The position numbers were made by a program, and so were the translations under genes. Under the pieces are notes generated by a model. The model was not told the DNA's origin. It worked only from the letters and a program-made list of their open reading frames with translations, and did not search any database. Positions 53,250-63,291 of a stretch of DNA of 64,000 bases are shown here, in pieces (the first letter of the stretch is position 1; every line of letters starts with the position of its first letter). Origin of the DNA: Akanthomyces muscarius (Eukaryota; Ascomycota; Sordariomycetes; Hypocreales; Cordycipitaceae); assembly GCF_028009165.1 (NCBI RefSeq), contig NC_079242.1:2728001-2792000 (forward strand). The letters are read 5' to 3'.

Positions 53250-54026
53250 AAGTAGTATCCTGACGACGAAGCAGTAAAGGAGCCCGCCGAGTTGAGCTGT
53301 CACAACCGTAAGGTGGCAGAGCAAGGAAACACACAGCATCTAGTTATGTTGGTGGTGGTCTCAATACTTAACTTAGCTCGAGGAAAAGACAGGGAATAAT
53401 GTTTTAGAATCTCTGAAAAAATAAACACTAAATATGCTAGCTAATCCATGTGGCCTTGATATTCTTCTCGCGAGTGATTGCATGATTTTGGCTCAGCTTC
53501 TCCTAGACAGCTAGCCATGTGCTCATGAGTTACAAATGCCCCACTGCAGGTATCTTATACAACTCAATACAGAGGTCGTCGCGAAATGTTAGCTATCATC
53601 AGCAAACTGCGGCTGACCGCGAAGTCTTGATGACGTTTCTACTTTTTGAGGGTTGGAAGATGCGATGCTAAGCTTTCAGTATCCAAATAATGTTGAGCTA
53701 GTCGAGGTTGCTAGCACGCCCTGGAAGGCTCACAGACAAGCGCCAGAGCAGAACCTTGAAAAAGGTACAACTTGAGATGGGGGAAAAAAGGTTGAACGCA
53801 TGGAACTATTTGATAATATGATATAAAAGGGAATAGCAAATGCATAAACAAATTACCAGCTAGCTTCGGATATCTGCTCCGTAGTGTCCGGCTACGGACC
53901 GGACTCCGACTAGATAAACACCGTCTAACTCCGTCCCATTACCAATCCAGGCTCGCAACGGAAAGCGCAACTCGTAGGGTCCCAAACTTCTATAGAAAGA
54001 AAAGGATACATAGTCACCAGAGCTTG
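53250..54026. other. Intergenic stretch
   Basis: AT-leaning DNA downstream of the NmrA-like gene and upstream of the Zn2Cys6 gene. No gene seen. Confidence 0.55.
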
Positions 54027-56213
54027 ATGAGCAGATTCGAATATTTATGGTGGGTACATAGATTTGAAGCTTTTCTTTTGCAGCCGCCAGACAAATTCTA
54101 CGGACCCGGGGCTGCAGGTGCACTCCGCACCGATATGGCTGCAGAAGAGAACAACCTTGTTCTTCTACGGCACGTGGCAGCCTGTCTTCCAAAGAGTATG
54201 TATATGCATAGTCTGTCTGTATCTGCACCTTCCCGGCGACGGGGGAAGCTAACCACTGCAAACAAGCACAGCGCATTCGCAGCCTCAATGGGCGGCTCTA
54301 CCAAGACACAGACACAGCAGCAGAATGGTCATGGGCAGCGAAAAACTATGAAAAGGCGAGGACCAAGTCACGCAGGTCCCTACGGATTGGCTTGCTCGAA
54401 TTGCTTCAAAGCAAAAAGCAAATGTGTTGCAGTGTCTGGCGCGGCGGAGACCAACGCGTGCCGAAGATGTCAACGTCTCCGTAAACCGTGCCAGCCATCG
54501 GATTCAATTCGGCAGCGTGGCGTCGAGAAAAAATTCGACACGTCCACGTCCCGGATTGCAGAACTCGAGAGCAAGGTCAATAGCCTTTTAACGCAGCTCC
54601 AGTCGCCTGGCGGAGCAGACTCGGCTGGACTAGCTCGCGCATTGATGACAGATGAGCTCGTCATGCCCAGCATCGAGGTGGATATTAACACAGACGATCA
54701 GAATGATCTCGGAGACCTCGAGGCAGACGAAACGGCGAGACACGAATTTCAGAACGATTATCTTTTGGACAAGTTCCGCTCGCAGATGCTGCCCAGTTTC
54801 CCTTTCATGCACCTCCCCAACACAATCACGGCCCAGACTTTGGAAACGGAATGGCCCGTACTCTTCAGCGCCGTAGTCTTTGTCGCGTCAGCATCAGCAG
54901 GAAAAGGTGGAAGAGGCCGAATTATGAAGAGGTTAATATGCGAATCGCTTCTGGACTTTGACCACACGCCTACGAATATGAAGAGGATAGGCCTTCTGCT
55001 AGCCATCTTGACATATTTGACTTGGGGATATGACCACATCTTCTATAACGATAGTATGCCGCGTCTCACGACACAGGCAGTATCTCTAGCCACCGAGATA
55101 ATCCAGTCCGATTATGCCGACTCTGGAAGTCTGATGGAACCAGCGGCGCAACTGTTTGGGCATGATGGACCGCGAGACGCAAGCGCCACAACACGGCACG
55201 ACTTCTTCCTGGACAGACGGCGCGCTATTTTGGGGTGTTTTGTGCTCAATTCCGCTGTTTCAACTTATTTTGGTCGCATAAATACTTTTCAGTGGACAAC
55301 GCAGATGGAAGAAAGCCTGGCAGCTATTCGCGCCAATAAGGATTGCCCCTCCGACGGGGAGTTCTCTTTGCTGATTCGATTACAACTAGTAGGCGAAAAA
55401 GCGTCACAGGTCCTTCTACGGCAGAAAATGAAGCATCAAAACTCTATTGGCGAGGCGGCTACATCGCCAGGCATCGTGTCTCTTATGTCGCTGCGGAGCG
55501 AGCTGCAGGGGCTTGGTTCTGCGCTGCCGCCGCAAGTGGCAGATAGACGGATGGTGATGGCGCAGGTGTACTCGACCGAGTCACAACTCGGTAAAATTAC
55601 ACACGCCATCTCCTCGACCGTCCCTGTAATGACCAACCAATTTGAAAGAATGTTGGCCAGCATGTCAGCGGGCGAGAGTATAGTGGACGACGCTTCGAAA
55701 ACTAAAACGGCGCGCAGCGATCAAATCATCAACCTCTGGCAGTGTCTACAATCGAGTAGAAATTGTGTACTGGCGCTTTTAGACTGGGATTCGGGCAAGT
55801 TTTGCCACATGTCTTTTCTGCAATGGTCACAGCTTGCTCAGAGCGTCGCATTCTTGCATCATCTTACACACACCATCGAGGATCAGGGATGGGACAGAGA
55901 GACTGTGCGCGCACGCGTTCACATGCCGGAGATTCTCGATTGTATCATTAAAAAACTTCAGTCAGTCACGGAGACCAGTGAACCAGGGGACTGCGGTAAT
56001 GCTGTCAGCCACTTGATACAGAAAATGATCGAGCTGCGAACCTCTGTCACCGATCACGATACGAAGCAGCACACTACAGAGCGGGAGGCAGATGCTGCTT
56101 GGGAGCGCTTACCGACCAACGGAGGCGGACGAGGGGCTAGCCCATGTGATGTTACAAGGTTGGACGACACTTTCAGGCGCACTCGCGGGCCATTTGACTA
56201 TGTTTTTGAGTAG
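54027..56213 (+). CDS. Zn2Cys6 transcription factor
   Basis: Fungal-specific regulator. The open frame gives 729 residues from the ATG at 54027, but the true start is unsure: in-frame ATGs at 54135 and 54288 also fit, and a GTATGT word at about 54193 could be an intron donor. The zinc cluster is at residues about 123-155 (C-x2-C-x6-C, then C-x2-C-x6-C in ACSNCFKAKSKC ... ACRRCQRLRKPC), followed by a coiled-coil linker (STSRIAELESKVNSLLTQL). The middle homology region begins near FMHLPNT and runs through ESLLDFDHTPTNMKRIGLLL. The C-terminus is variable and Asp/Glu-poor. It points at the transporter relic (convergent), so any regulation of that neighbour is only a guess. Confidence 0.85.
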   Translation: MSRFEYLWWVHRFEAFLLQPPDKFYGPGAAGALRTDMAAEENNLVLLRHVAACLPKSMYMHSLSVSAPSRRRGKLTTANKHSAFAASMGGSTKTQTQQQNGHGQRKTMKRRGPSHAGPYGLACSNCFKAKSKCVAVSGAAETNACRRCQRLRKPCQPSDSIRQRGVEKKFDTSTSRIAELESKVNSLLTQLQSPGGADSAGLARALMTDELVMPSIEVDINTDDQNDLGDLEADETARHEFQNDYLLDKFRSQMLPSFPFMHLPNTITAQTLETEWPVLFSAVVFVASASAGKGGRGRIMKRLICESLLDFDHTPTNMKRIGLLLAILTYLTWGYDHIFYNDSMPRLTTQAVSLATEIIQSDYADSGSLMEPAAQLFGHDGPRDASATTRHDFFLDRRRAILGCFVLNSAVSTYFGRINTFQWTTQMEESLAAIRANKDCPSDGEFSLLIRLQLVGEKASQVLLRQKMKHQNSIGEAATSPGIVSLMSLRSELQGLGSALPPQVADRRMVMAQVYSTESQLGKITHAISSTVPVMTNQFERMLASMSAGESIVDDASKTKTARSDQIINLWQCLQSSRNCVLALLDWDSGKFCHMSFLQWSQLAQSVAFLHHLTHTIEDQGWDRETVRARVHMPEILDCIIKKLQSVTETSEPGDCGNAVSHLIQKMIELRTSVTDHDTKQHTTEREADAAWERLPTNGGGRGASPCDVTRLDDTFRRTRGPFDYVFE

Positions 56214-56363
56214 CAGTGTCCCTCCATATAAATATCATACATGTTCGCGGGGGCCAATTTTATAGCAGTTTTCCTCCTGGGATGAGTCATTTGCAAATCG
56301 TCATTTATCAGCAAATCTCCAACGCGGAAAAAATTGCCAGGTCGCGTCACACTCGTCAGCTAC

Positions 56364-57912
56364 TTATGTCTTGAGGGGCTCTAGTCTCATCCTGCCAGTC
56401 TGCAATGCCCAGACCCAGAGACCATTGACAAGTAGAATATCGACGAAGCTGAATACCAAACTGCCGCCAAAAACAAAAGAGTGATACGCCCAAGCCCGAT
56501 CTGCATCTAGGTTGGCAGTCTGGCACACTATCGCCCATGGCAGCACATAGAGCAGGTTGCTCACCAAGCTCTGCCACAGATACCAGCGCGGTCTCGTTGC
56601 CAGTAGAATAGTGGCCATTTGCGTGGACATGGCATAGAAGATATAGCACCAATCGATAGTGCGCCACATCATGGCTGTAACGTCGGCGACCTCATCCGAG
56701 CCAGAGAGGTATCGTGCGAAAGGCCGGGCGCCAAAGAAAGACAGGAACAAGCACACGGGCACTTCGAAAATGAGGGCAAGTAGGATAGATGCTGCAGCAG
56801 GCCGCATTATAGGCAAAATTGTACGGAGGTCATTGACGACAGGCTGCAAAGTCGACGTCCCAATACTGTGTCTAAAGGCTCCCCATAAATGACCAGTGAA
56901 GGTGAGCGAGGTTTGCTCCAGGGCCTGAACCGGTACCATAATCAGACCCCAACGGATTGTATTAAACGCGCCCCAGGCCGTGGCGTACGTAGATCCCATG
57001 GAGACAATGTTGGCGACGAGCCAGAGGTACAGGATATTTCTAATTGCGGATTCAATAAAGGTAAAAAGACCAGGGCGCGCCAATACAAGCAAGAGTCGGG
57101 GGTTGGGGCGGGTTGATTCCTGACCACAGCTATGAATTCTGGAGGCGACGAAAGAGTTGCGCCAGATGAAGTACAAGACGCCGACCAAGGCAGATACGAG
57201 GTTGCAAGCAAGCAGGATGGCGGCTTGATGCAGCACCGTGGGTTTGTGGTGTCCGACGTGAAATGGCGACACAACCAAAAGATCAAGAACGATATTGACG
57301 GCAAGTTTGACACTGCTGATGATGAAGGGAACGTCCGGTCGGTCCAGTGCCCTGGTCGCGGAGGATACGGCCACCTCGACGGTGCTGCTCAACGCCGTAA
57401 AGGCGGTAATTTGCACGTAGGAGACACCCACATTTCGGATCTGGCCTGGAACAAATGACCTGGCAAAGGTCGGGGCGGCAGCCGCAAACGCGACACTCAT
57501 CACAAGGCCGAGGACAGACTGTATGAGAATCAGGGTGTGCGCGAGGGCCAGGCGTTGGGCCAGACTCCGCGAGGTCTTGTCGCCGATGATGACCCAGGCA
57601 AGCGCGAGGGAGCCCCTCGTTGATGATTTCGACCATGACGCCAATGTAGGTGTACGTGTCGGTAGTGGCGACGAGGGAAACATCGATGCGAGCTACCCAC
57701 AGCTTGGAGAGGGTGTTGTAGAGGGCCGGGAGGATAAACGAGGCCAGATTGAAGAGTAGAGCGCGGACGAAGGGCCTGACGTAGGCTGGACCGCTGGCCG
57801 CGGCGGCGGGAGTGACTTGCGCAGCGTCGGGTCCATGATCCGCATCAACAACCGCTGTGGGCAATGCAGCTCTTGAGTTGCCCTTGTTTCCACTCGGAGG
57901 GTTCGGTAGCAT
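56364..57912 (-). pseudogene. MATE-like multidrug transporter with a frameshift
   Basis: A membrane transporter of the MATE type, a family that exports cationic drugs with H+ or Na+. The two parts of the protein lie in different frames. The first part (57912 to about 57610; MLPNPPS through VEIINEGLP, after a polar N-terminus) ends where the frame breaks; the second (about 57610 to 56364; [17 protein letters not shown] onward) runs on for over 400 residues with many hydrophobic helices and the C-terminal LEPLKT. Near 57600-57620 (a CGCG stretch) one base seems to be in excess, or two missing. Apart from that the frame is clean, so a sequencing error, a recent inactivation or an unusual intron are all open. 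No donor/acceptor pair removes the shift. Confidence 0.7.
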
Positions 57913-58236
57913 TTTCTTTTCTCGCTTCTCGGAGACGAACTAATTAGTTAGTCGATACAGAGAGGAGCTGGCGGGGTGTTGGCGGCGGGGGCGTGGAGAC
58001 GCAATACCACAGAGGCGAGGACAAAAGGCCTGCGGTTGTCAGGCTAACACTGCGCCAAAGAGGAGCACCCAGAAGACGGCTCTGGAGAAAATTGGTCAAA
58101 AGTCCTCTAACGTTGCAAAGCTGGCGTTCGTTCATTGGGCGTGCTGCCGTCGATAACCGTCTCTGCCCCGCCATCTGCAGCGAAATCCAAATCCAACTTG
58201 CATCACTCGTCAGCGCCGAAAAAAAGGTAGGGCGAC
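57913..58236. other. Divergent promoter region, transporter / dug1
   Basis: About 320 bases between two divergent genes. No TATA box stands out. Confidence 0.55.
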
Positions 58237-59859
58237 ATGCCCCGCACTCGACTTGCACGCATTGCTGTGCCTCGCTGTCGTCAAGCTCAACCTCTCTCCC
58301 GCCACATCACCACCACCACCGCTCGACCGTTGCTGTCTGTACCGAAAAGCTTGCCGTTTCAGACACCGTTCTCGCCCTCCCGCCGATCATACCTCACAGA
58401 CTCCATCCGCGCGCACCAGGCACAGAAAATGGCGCCCAGCCTCGACGGATACTTCAAGCAGGTCGACGACCTCAGCGACGCCTTCATTGAGCGTCTGCGC
58501 AAGGCCGTCGCCATCCCCTCCATCTCGGCCGAGGATGCCCGCCGCCCGGACGTCGTCCGCATGGGCCACTGGCTCGCCGACGAGCTCCAGGGTCTCGGCG
58601 CCGAGGTCGAGCTGCGCCCGCTCGGCAAGCAGCCGCACAAGGAGCACCTCGAGCTGCCGCCCGTCGTCGTCGCCCGCTACGGCCGCGACAAGGCCAAGCG
58701 CACCATCCTCGTCTACGGCCACTACGACGTCCAGCCCGCCGACAAGAGCGACGGCTGGGCCACCGAGCCCTTTGACCTGACCGTCGACGACAAGGGCCGC
58801 ATGTTTGGCCGCGGCTCGACCGACGACAAGGGCCCCGTCCTCGGCTGGCTCAACGCCATCGAGGCCCACCAAAAGGCCGGCGTCGACTTCCCCGTCAACC
58901 TGCTCATGTGCTTCGAGGGCATGGAGGAGTACGGCTCCGAGGGCCTCGACGACTTCATCCGCGCCGAGGCCGGCAAGTACTTTGCCGACACCGACGCCAT
59001 CTGCATCTCCGACAACTACTGGCTCGGCACCGAGAAGCCCTGCCTGACCTACGGCCTCCGCGGCTGCAACTACTACTCCGTCGAGGTCTCCGGCCCTGGC
59101 GCCGATCTCCACAGCGGCGTCTTTGGCGGCCAGGCCCACGAGCCCATGACCGACGTCTCCCACATCTTCAGCAAGCTCGTCGACAGCAAGGGCAACATCC
59201 TCGTCCCCGGCATCTCGGAGCAGGTCGCCCCCGTCACCGCTGACGAGGAGTCCCTCTACAACTCCATTGCCTTTACCATGGCCAACCTGCACGAGTCCCT
59301 CGGCAGCAAGACCACCATCCACGAGACCGAGAAGCCCACCCTCATGGCCCGCTGGCGCTACCCGTCCCTGTCCCTCCACGGCATCGAGGGCGCCTTTGCC
59401 TCCCCCGGCGCCAAGACCGTCATCCCCGCCAAGGTCATTGGCAAGTTCTCCATCCGCACCGTCCCCGACATGGACATTGACAAGACCAACGCTGCCGTCA
59501 TCAAGTATGTCCAGGACGAGTTTGCCAAGCTCAACAGCAAGAACACCCTCAAGGTCGAGTGCATGCACGCCGGCAAGTGGTGGGTCGCCTCGCCCAAGCA
59601 CTGGAACTTTTCCGCCGCCGCCAAGGCCGTCGAGCGCGTCTGGGGCGTCGAGCCCGACTTCACCCGCGAGGGTGGCAGCATCCCCGTCACTCTCACCTTT
59701 GAAGAGGCTACCGGCAAGAATGTCCTCCTCCTGCCCATGGGCAGCTCCACGGATGGCGCTCACTCCATCAACGAGAAGCTCGACAAGCGCAACTACATTG
59801 AGGGCATCAAGCTGCTCGGCGCTTACCTGCACTACGTTGCCGAGGAGCCCCAGAAGTAA
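58237..59859 (+). CDS. dug1: Cys-Gly metallodipeptidase Dug1, with presequence-like N-terminus
   Basis: M20 zinc peptidase that cuts Cys-Gly from glutathione breakdown. Single exon, 540 residues from the ATG at 58237. The first 64 residues are Arg/Ser/Thr-rich with almost no acidic residue, a mitochondrial presequence by look. A second in-frame ATG at 58429 (Met65, MAPSLDGYFKQVDDLS) starts the size known for cytosolic Dug1, about 476 residues. Metal and catalytic residues: YGHYDVQP (His162, Asp164), GRGSTDDKGP with the bridging Asp near residue 195, MEEYGSEG with the catalytic Glu, and the C-terminal GAHSINEKLD with the last His. The lid domain carries ADLHSGVFGG. Two products by leaky scanning or two transcripts would explain the layout. 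Confidence 0.95.
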   Translation: MPRTRLARIAVPRCRQAQPLSRHITTTTARPLLSVPKSLPFQTPFSPSRRSYLTDSIRAHQAQKMAPSLDGYFKQVDDLSDAFIERLRKAVAIPSISAEDARRPDVVRMGHWLADELQGLGAEVELRPLGKQPHKEHLELPPVVVARYGRDKAKRTILVYGHYDVQPADKSDGWATEPFDLTVDDKGRMFGRGSTDDKGPVLGWLNAIEAHQKAGVDFPVNLLMCFEGMEEYGSEGLDDFIRAEAGKYFADTDAICISDNYWLGTEKPCLTYGLRGCNYYSVEVSGPGADLHSGVFGGQAHEPMTDVSHIFSKLVDSKGNILVPGISEQVAPVTADEESLYNSIAFTMANLHESLGSKTTIHETEKPTLMARWRYPSLSLHGIEGAFASPGAKTVIPAKVIGKFSIRTVPDMDIDKTNAAVIKYVQDEFAKLNSKNTLKVECMHAGKWWVASPKHWNFSAAAKAVERVWGVEPDFTREGGSIPVTLTFEEATGKNVLLLPMGSSTDGAHSINEKLDKRNYIEGIKLLGAYLHYVAEEPQK

Positions 59860-60186
59860 GACGGTACAAATGAGTAAAACGAAGCTAAAGGAAAAAAAAA
59901 ACACATATATATCACTCGCGAGCAATCTATATTAGACTAGCCATATGAATATGACATGTTCTCGCTAGGTTGGTCATGGGACGAGATGTGAAATGCTTGA
60001 AAAGCAATCGGTGATATAATTCATAACTATGAGGCGGCGAATGCATCGACCGCATGCCTCGCTGGCCCTATTCCTGGTACGTTTGAACGCCAGGAGATGA
60101 AGAACCTGCTATGCAAAGCTATCAAAATGAAAATCACAAAAACTTCAACGCTAGTATTCAAGGAGACGATGGACCTCTAGACAAAC
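59860..60186. other. Convergent 3' region
   Basis: Downstream of dug1 (+) and of the minus-strand gene ending at 60187. A-rich near 59890. No gene. Confidence 0.55.
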
Positions 60187-61158
60187 TCAGGCACTCTTGT
60201 TGTCGAGCACCACCCAAGCCTCTGACGAAGCGTCATCCATCCCCTGAAGCGCTCGTAGCGTCGGCGAGCTGAGCGTCGAGCTCGCGTCGGCCGCATCCGC
60301 CTCGGACGCCGTCAGCGCCATGAGGTACTGTACCACGCTCTCCTCGTCGCCCAGGTCGGAGAAGGAAAGATTTAGAGCAAGGTCCAGGTCTGACAGCGCC
60401 GCGGTGCCGCGCGGGCGACCACCGTGCTGCTTTCGCGCCCGCGGCTTGGCGGAGCGCATCACGTATGTCGGCTCATCATGCGCGATGCTGTCGAGGGTGA
60501 CACCACGGCCGCGTGGGCTTGCGTCCTTGTAGAGCAGGCCCGTCTCGTAGAGCGCCGCCACCTCGGCCTTGTCAGCGACGGCAGCGACAGATTCCGTCTG
60601 CACGTTGGACGATGATGTGGGAGCGGGCGAGGCAGCCGCCCTCACCGTGTTCTGGCTATTGTCGTCGCACGGCATGGGCACCTTGCTCTTGGCGAGCGTC
60701 ACGTCGTCGTCCAGATCGGCCGGCGTGTAGCGATCGCGCTTGAACGTGCGGCGCGCACCTCCACCCCGCTGTCCTGGGTAGATGCTGGTCGAGGCCGCGG
60801 CCGCGGCGGCCACGGGTCTCGAATCAAGCATTGAGCTGGATGCGATGCCGAGCAGCTCGCCGCCCTTGCCTGCGCCGCCCTGCAGCTGCAGCTCAAAGTG
60901 GTGGGTGCGCACGCTGGCGTGCTTGTGGGTGAAGGCCGGGCAGGGCGTAGCGGCGTCGGCGGCGAGCCCACCATTCAGAGCGCACATGAAGCTTAGCTTC
61001 TGGCATGTAAAAGGATCGTCGGCCGCGGCGAGCTTCTTGGCGATGGCGCGGACCTGGTGCCGGTGCGACTGCCACGGGTCGGAGGAGGACTTGGAGGGGT
61101 TGCCGCGGGCGTGGGGGAGATGGCGGTGCTCGGTGGCAGAGGATGGAAGAGTCTCCAT
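60187..61158 (-). CDS. Uncharacterised Ala/Ser-rich protein
   Basis: Family not recognised. 323 residues from the ATG at 61158 (an in-frame ATG at 61224 would add 22). No signal peptide. The N-terminal part has a His-rich stretch (EHRHLPHARGNP and WQSHRHQVRAIAKKLAA) followed by a short Cys-containing domain (DPFTCQKLSFMCALN); the middle has Ala/Ser/Gly-rich linkers. A basic block (RSAKPRARKQHGGRPRGT, about residues 247-264) resembles an AT-hook or nuclear signal. The C-terminal 60 residues contain LSDLDLALNLSFSDLGDEES and end in EAWVVLDNKSA; the acidic-hydrophobic pattern could be a docking or activation segment. Strong G/C third positions support coding. The regulator reading is a guess. Confidence 0.68.
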   Translation of the reverse strand: METLPSSATEHRHLPHARGNPSKSSSDPWQSHRHQVRAIAKKLAAADDPFTCQKLSFMCALNGGLAADAATPCPAFTHKHASVRTHHFELQLQGGAGKGGELLGIASSSMLDSRPVAAAAAASTSIYPGQRGGGARRTFKRDRYTPADLDDDVTLAKSKVPMPCDDNSQNTVRAAASPAPTSSSNVQTESVAAVADKAEVAALYETGLLYKDASPRGRGVTLDSIAHDEPTYVMRSAKPRARKQHGGRPRGTAALSDLDLALNLSFSDLGDEESVVQYLMALTASEADAADASSTLSSPTLRALQGMDDASSEAWVVLDNKSA

Positions 61159-62817
61159 GTTAAAATGACTTTTGGTGGTGGTAAGTTTGAGTTTGTGGTG
61201 GTGAGAGGATGGCTTTGAAGTCATCAAGCGACAGCCTTTTCGTGTAAGCCGAGGTGGCAAAGATGCGAGCGAAAAAACTATCGTTTAACTACAGAGTGGG
61301 GAGCAATTTGATAAAAGCGAGAAGAGACGCCCTTTTATGTTAAAATCCGACAACTAAGATCTCATCTCCTATTTGCCACCTCCTGGGTGGAAGCGCACCC
61401 TTGAGTTGCTGAGCAAGCAATCTTGGGGTTGGCGCAGCCACGCTGGTGAGTCACTGGGGAGTGAGTCAAGTCGTAGCCGTGGACTATTTCCCTTTTGGTC
61501 CAGCGCAGATGACAATGAATTTCATCACTGTCATGGAATCAACGAGCAAAGAAAGCCAATTCTGTCAGCCTGGAATGAGTTTTTCATGCAAAATCAAATT
61601 CATATGAACTTTGAGCAAAAGAGCAAGCCACGGCAGGGCCGCCCACGAAGCTTAAGAAAAAGTGGCGTGGATGCCAGGCAGTCAGCCAGCTGCAGTTTCA
61701 GCATCAATTTGCGGATTTTTACAACGAAAGGAAAGAAAAGTTTCTGGCACAGAAATTGCGGCGCTTAAAGGCTCGTAAACCAATCTAATATTTCTTCTTC
61801 TTGAATGCTGTTTCGCAATGCCTTTTTAGTCTGACATTCGTCGAGGACAGTACGTAGCACCCACTAGTCGAGTCGGAATAGACGACGCTGTACAACTCTC
61901 ACGTTTTGCTCTTAGAAACTTGCTGACTCTCCATTCTCATGATAATCAGAATGTATTTTTTTAAGGCTAGACATGATCAGCTACGCTGTGTTTTCCCAGT
62001 CTCATTGCACTCTTGGCACTTCTTGGTGGCTCATTATTGTAGCGTGCAAAATGTCACTTTGATGAGAGCAGCACTTGAAGATCTTCGATCCAAGGCAGCC
62101 TCTCTGGCAAAAGACTCTCCACTTGCTTCCTGGTGTCCCATTCTATAGCTCAATTGCAAAAGATGACTGCCATGAGAGCGCCCTTCACAGTATGCAGTCT
62201 GCACCTGTAGGCGACTGGCCAGTCGGGCAGAAGATTCAGACACAGAGCCGTCCAGTTTAAACAATAAGACACAGTCAAGATCGCGATGTACAAATATGGC
62301 TGCATTTCTGCCCGCGCGAGGAGTTCTCAGTTGAGGCGGAAAACTTACAAGAGGCGCCCAAAGGTAAATTTTCATTTTGGTCAGGCCCGTGGCTGACACT
62401 CTACATTTTGAGAGTACAGCTTGCAGCGTAAATATATCTTCAAAAGACCTCGGAGTACTTAACAACAAAGTTGAGCATGTATTTGCGCCGCAAAAGTCTA
62501 ATCCATGTGCAAGAGAACGAGAAGACTCGCCATCTTGCTATCGTCTATAAAAGGACGCCCTTCCCCCGACCCTTTGGAAAGAAGTTCCTCATCCGACACA
62601 GCAACCACATACAAACTACTTCTTGGTCTGTTGACCACCCACAAACAGTCTCAAGCAAGAAACTCTTCTCTTGTATCTTCCTCTTCTCAAAGCAATCGGC
62701 CGTTACCAACCTTGTCAACACCCACAAACAACCCACAACCAACAGCCAATCGCTTCAGCAAGAAGGGGACATACAACCACGACCAAAATCACAACTCACA
62801 AACAAATCTCATCAAAA
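61159..62817. other. Divergent intergenic region
   Basis: No gene supported; the frames at 61373-61768 (+) and 62034-62468 (-) have no family features. A TATA box lies at 62546-62553, about 270 bases before the ATG at 62818, and the leader in between is A/C- and CT-rich. Confidence 0.5.
62546..62553 (+). promoter_or_regulatory. TATA box of the MGCC-type gene
   Basis: Word tataaaag about 270 bases upstream of the ATG at 62818, with CT-rich DNA downstream. Confidence 0.6.
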
Positions 62818-63291
62818 ATGGGTTGCTGCAGTTCCAAGACCGCCGGCAGCCAGTCCGAGCACCGCAACGTTCGCCCTGTGCGCGCCGCACCCAACCAAAC
62901 CCGCCAAGAGCAGTTCGCACACGGCCTGCAGTGGGCTCACGCAAACCGCCGCGACCCCGAAGCGGCCGAGTCGCACATTGGCGGTTGGGTCGACGGCATC
63001 AAGCAATGCTCGAAAGGAGAGAGAGGGTGCTCGTCCCACCGATGCTCTCGCCACGCCAACACCCCGCCGCCCGCCACCGATATTGGCGCTTGGGTCAGCA
63101 GCGTCCCAAAGCAATGCCCCAAAGGAAAGGGCAGGGCCCACGGGTGCCGATCCTCGCACCGTGGCAGTGCCAAGATACGGGCGGATCGCGTACGGGCCGA
63201 AGCCATGGGATATGCCCGCCAAGAGTATAACCCGCGAGAGTTTAGCCGCGGGAGTTCGAATCTAGGATGGTCGCCGGAATGGAGTGAGTAA
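62818..63291 (+). CDS. Small MGCC-type lipid-anchored protein with tandem duplication
   Basis: Family not recognised. 157 residues from an ATG in a very A-rich leader (atcaaaaATGGG). The start MGCCSSK matches the N-myristoylation pattern (Gly2, Ser6), with Cys3 and Cys4 as palmitoylation candidates, so the protein is probably held on the inner face of a membrane. Residues about 41-78 and 79-116 are a diverged tandem repeat: HANRRDPEAAESHIGGWVDG against HANTPPPATDIGAWVSSV, each followed by K-Q-C-x-K-G. The DNA copies lie about 105 bases apart. The rest is basic. Upstream in-frame codons exist but lack an ATG near. A TATA box upstream suggests regulated expression. Confidence 0.72.
   Translation: MGCCSSKTAGSQSEHRNVRPVRAAPNQTRQEQFAHGLQWAHANRRDPEAAESHIGGWVDGIKQCSKGERGCSSHRCSRHANTPPPATDIGAWVSSVPKQCPKGKGRAHGCRSSHRGSAKIRADRVRAEAMGYARQEYNPREFSRGSSNLGWSPEWSE

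Noticed and set aside
58387..59925. Minus-strand frame of 512 codons across dug1
   Set aside because: Antisense frame kept open by C-rich third positions of dug1; translation is Gly/Val/Asp-rich without motifs.
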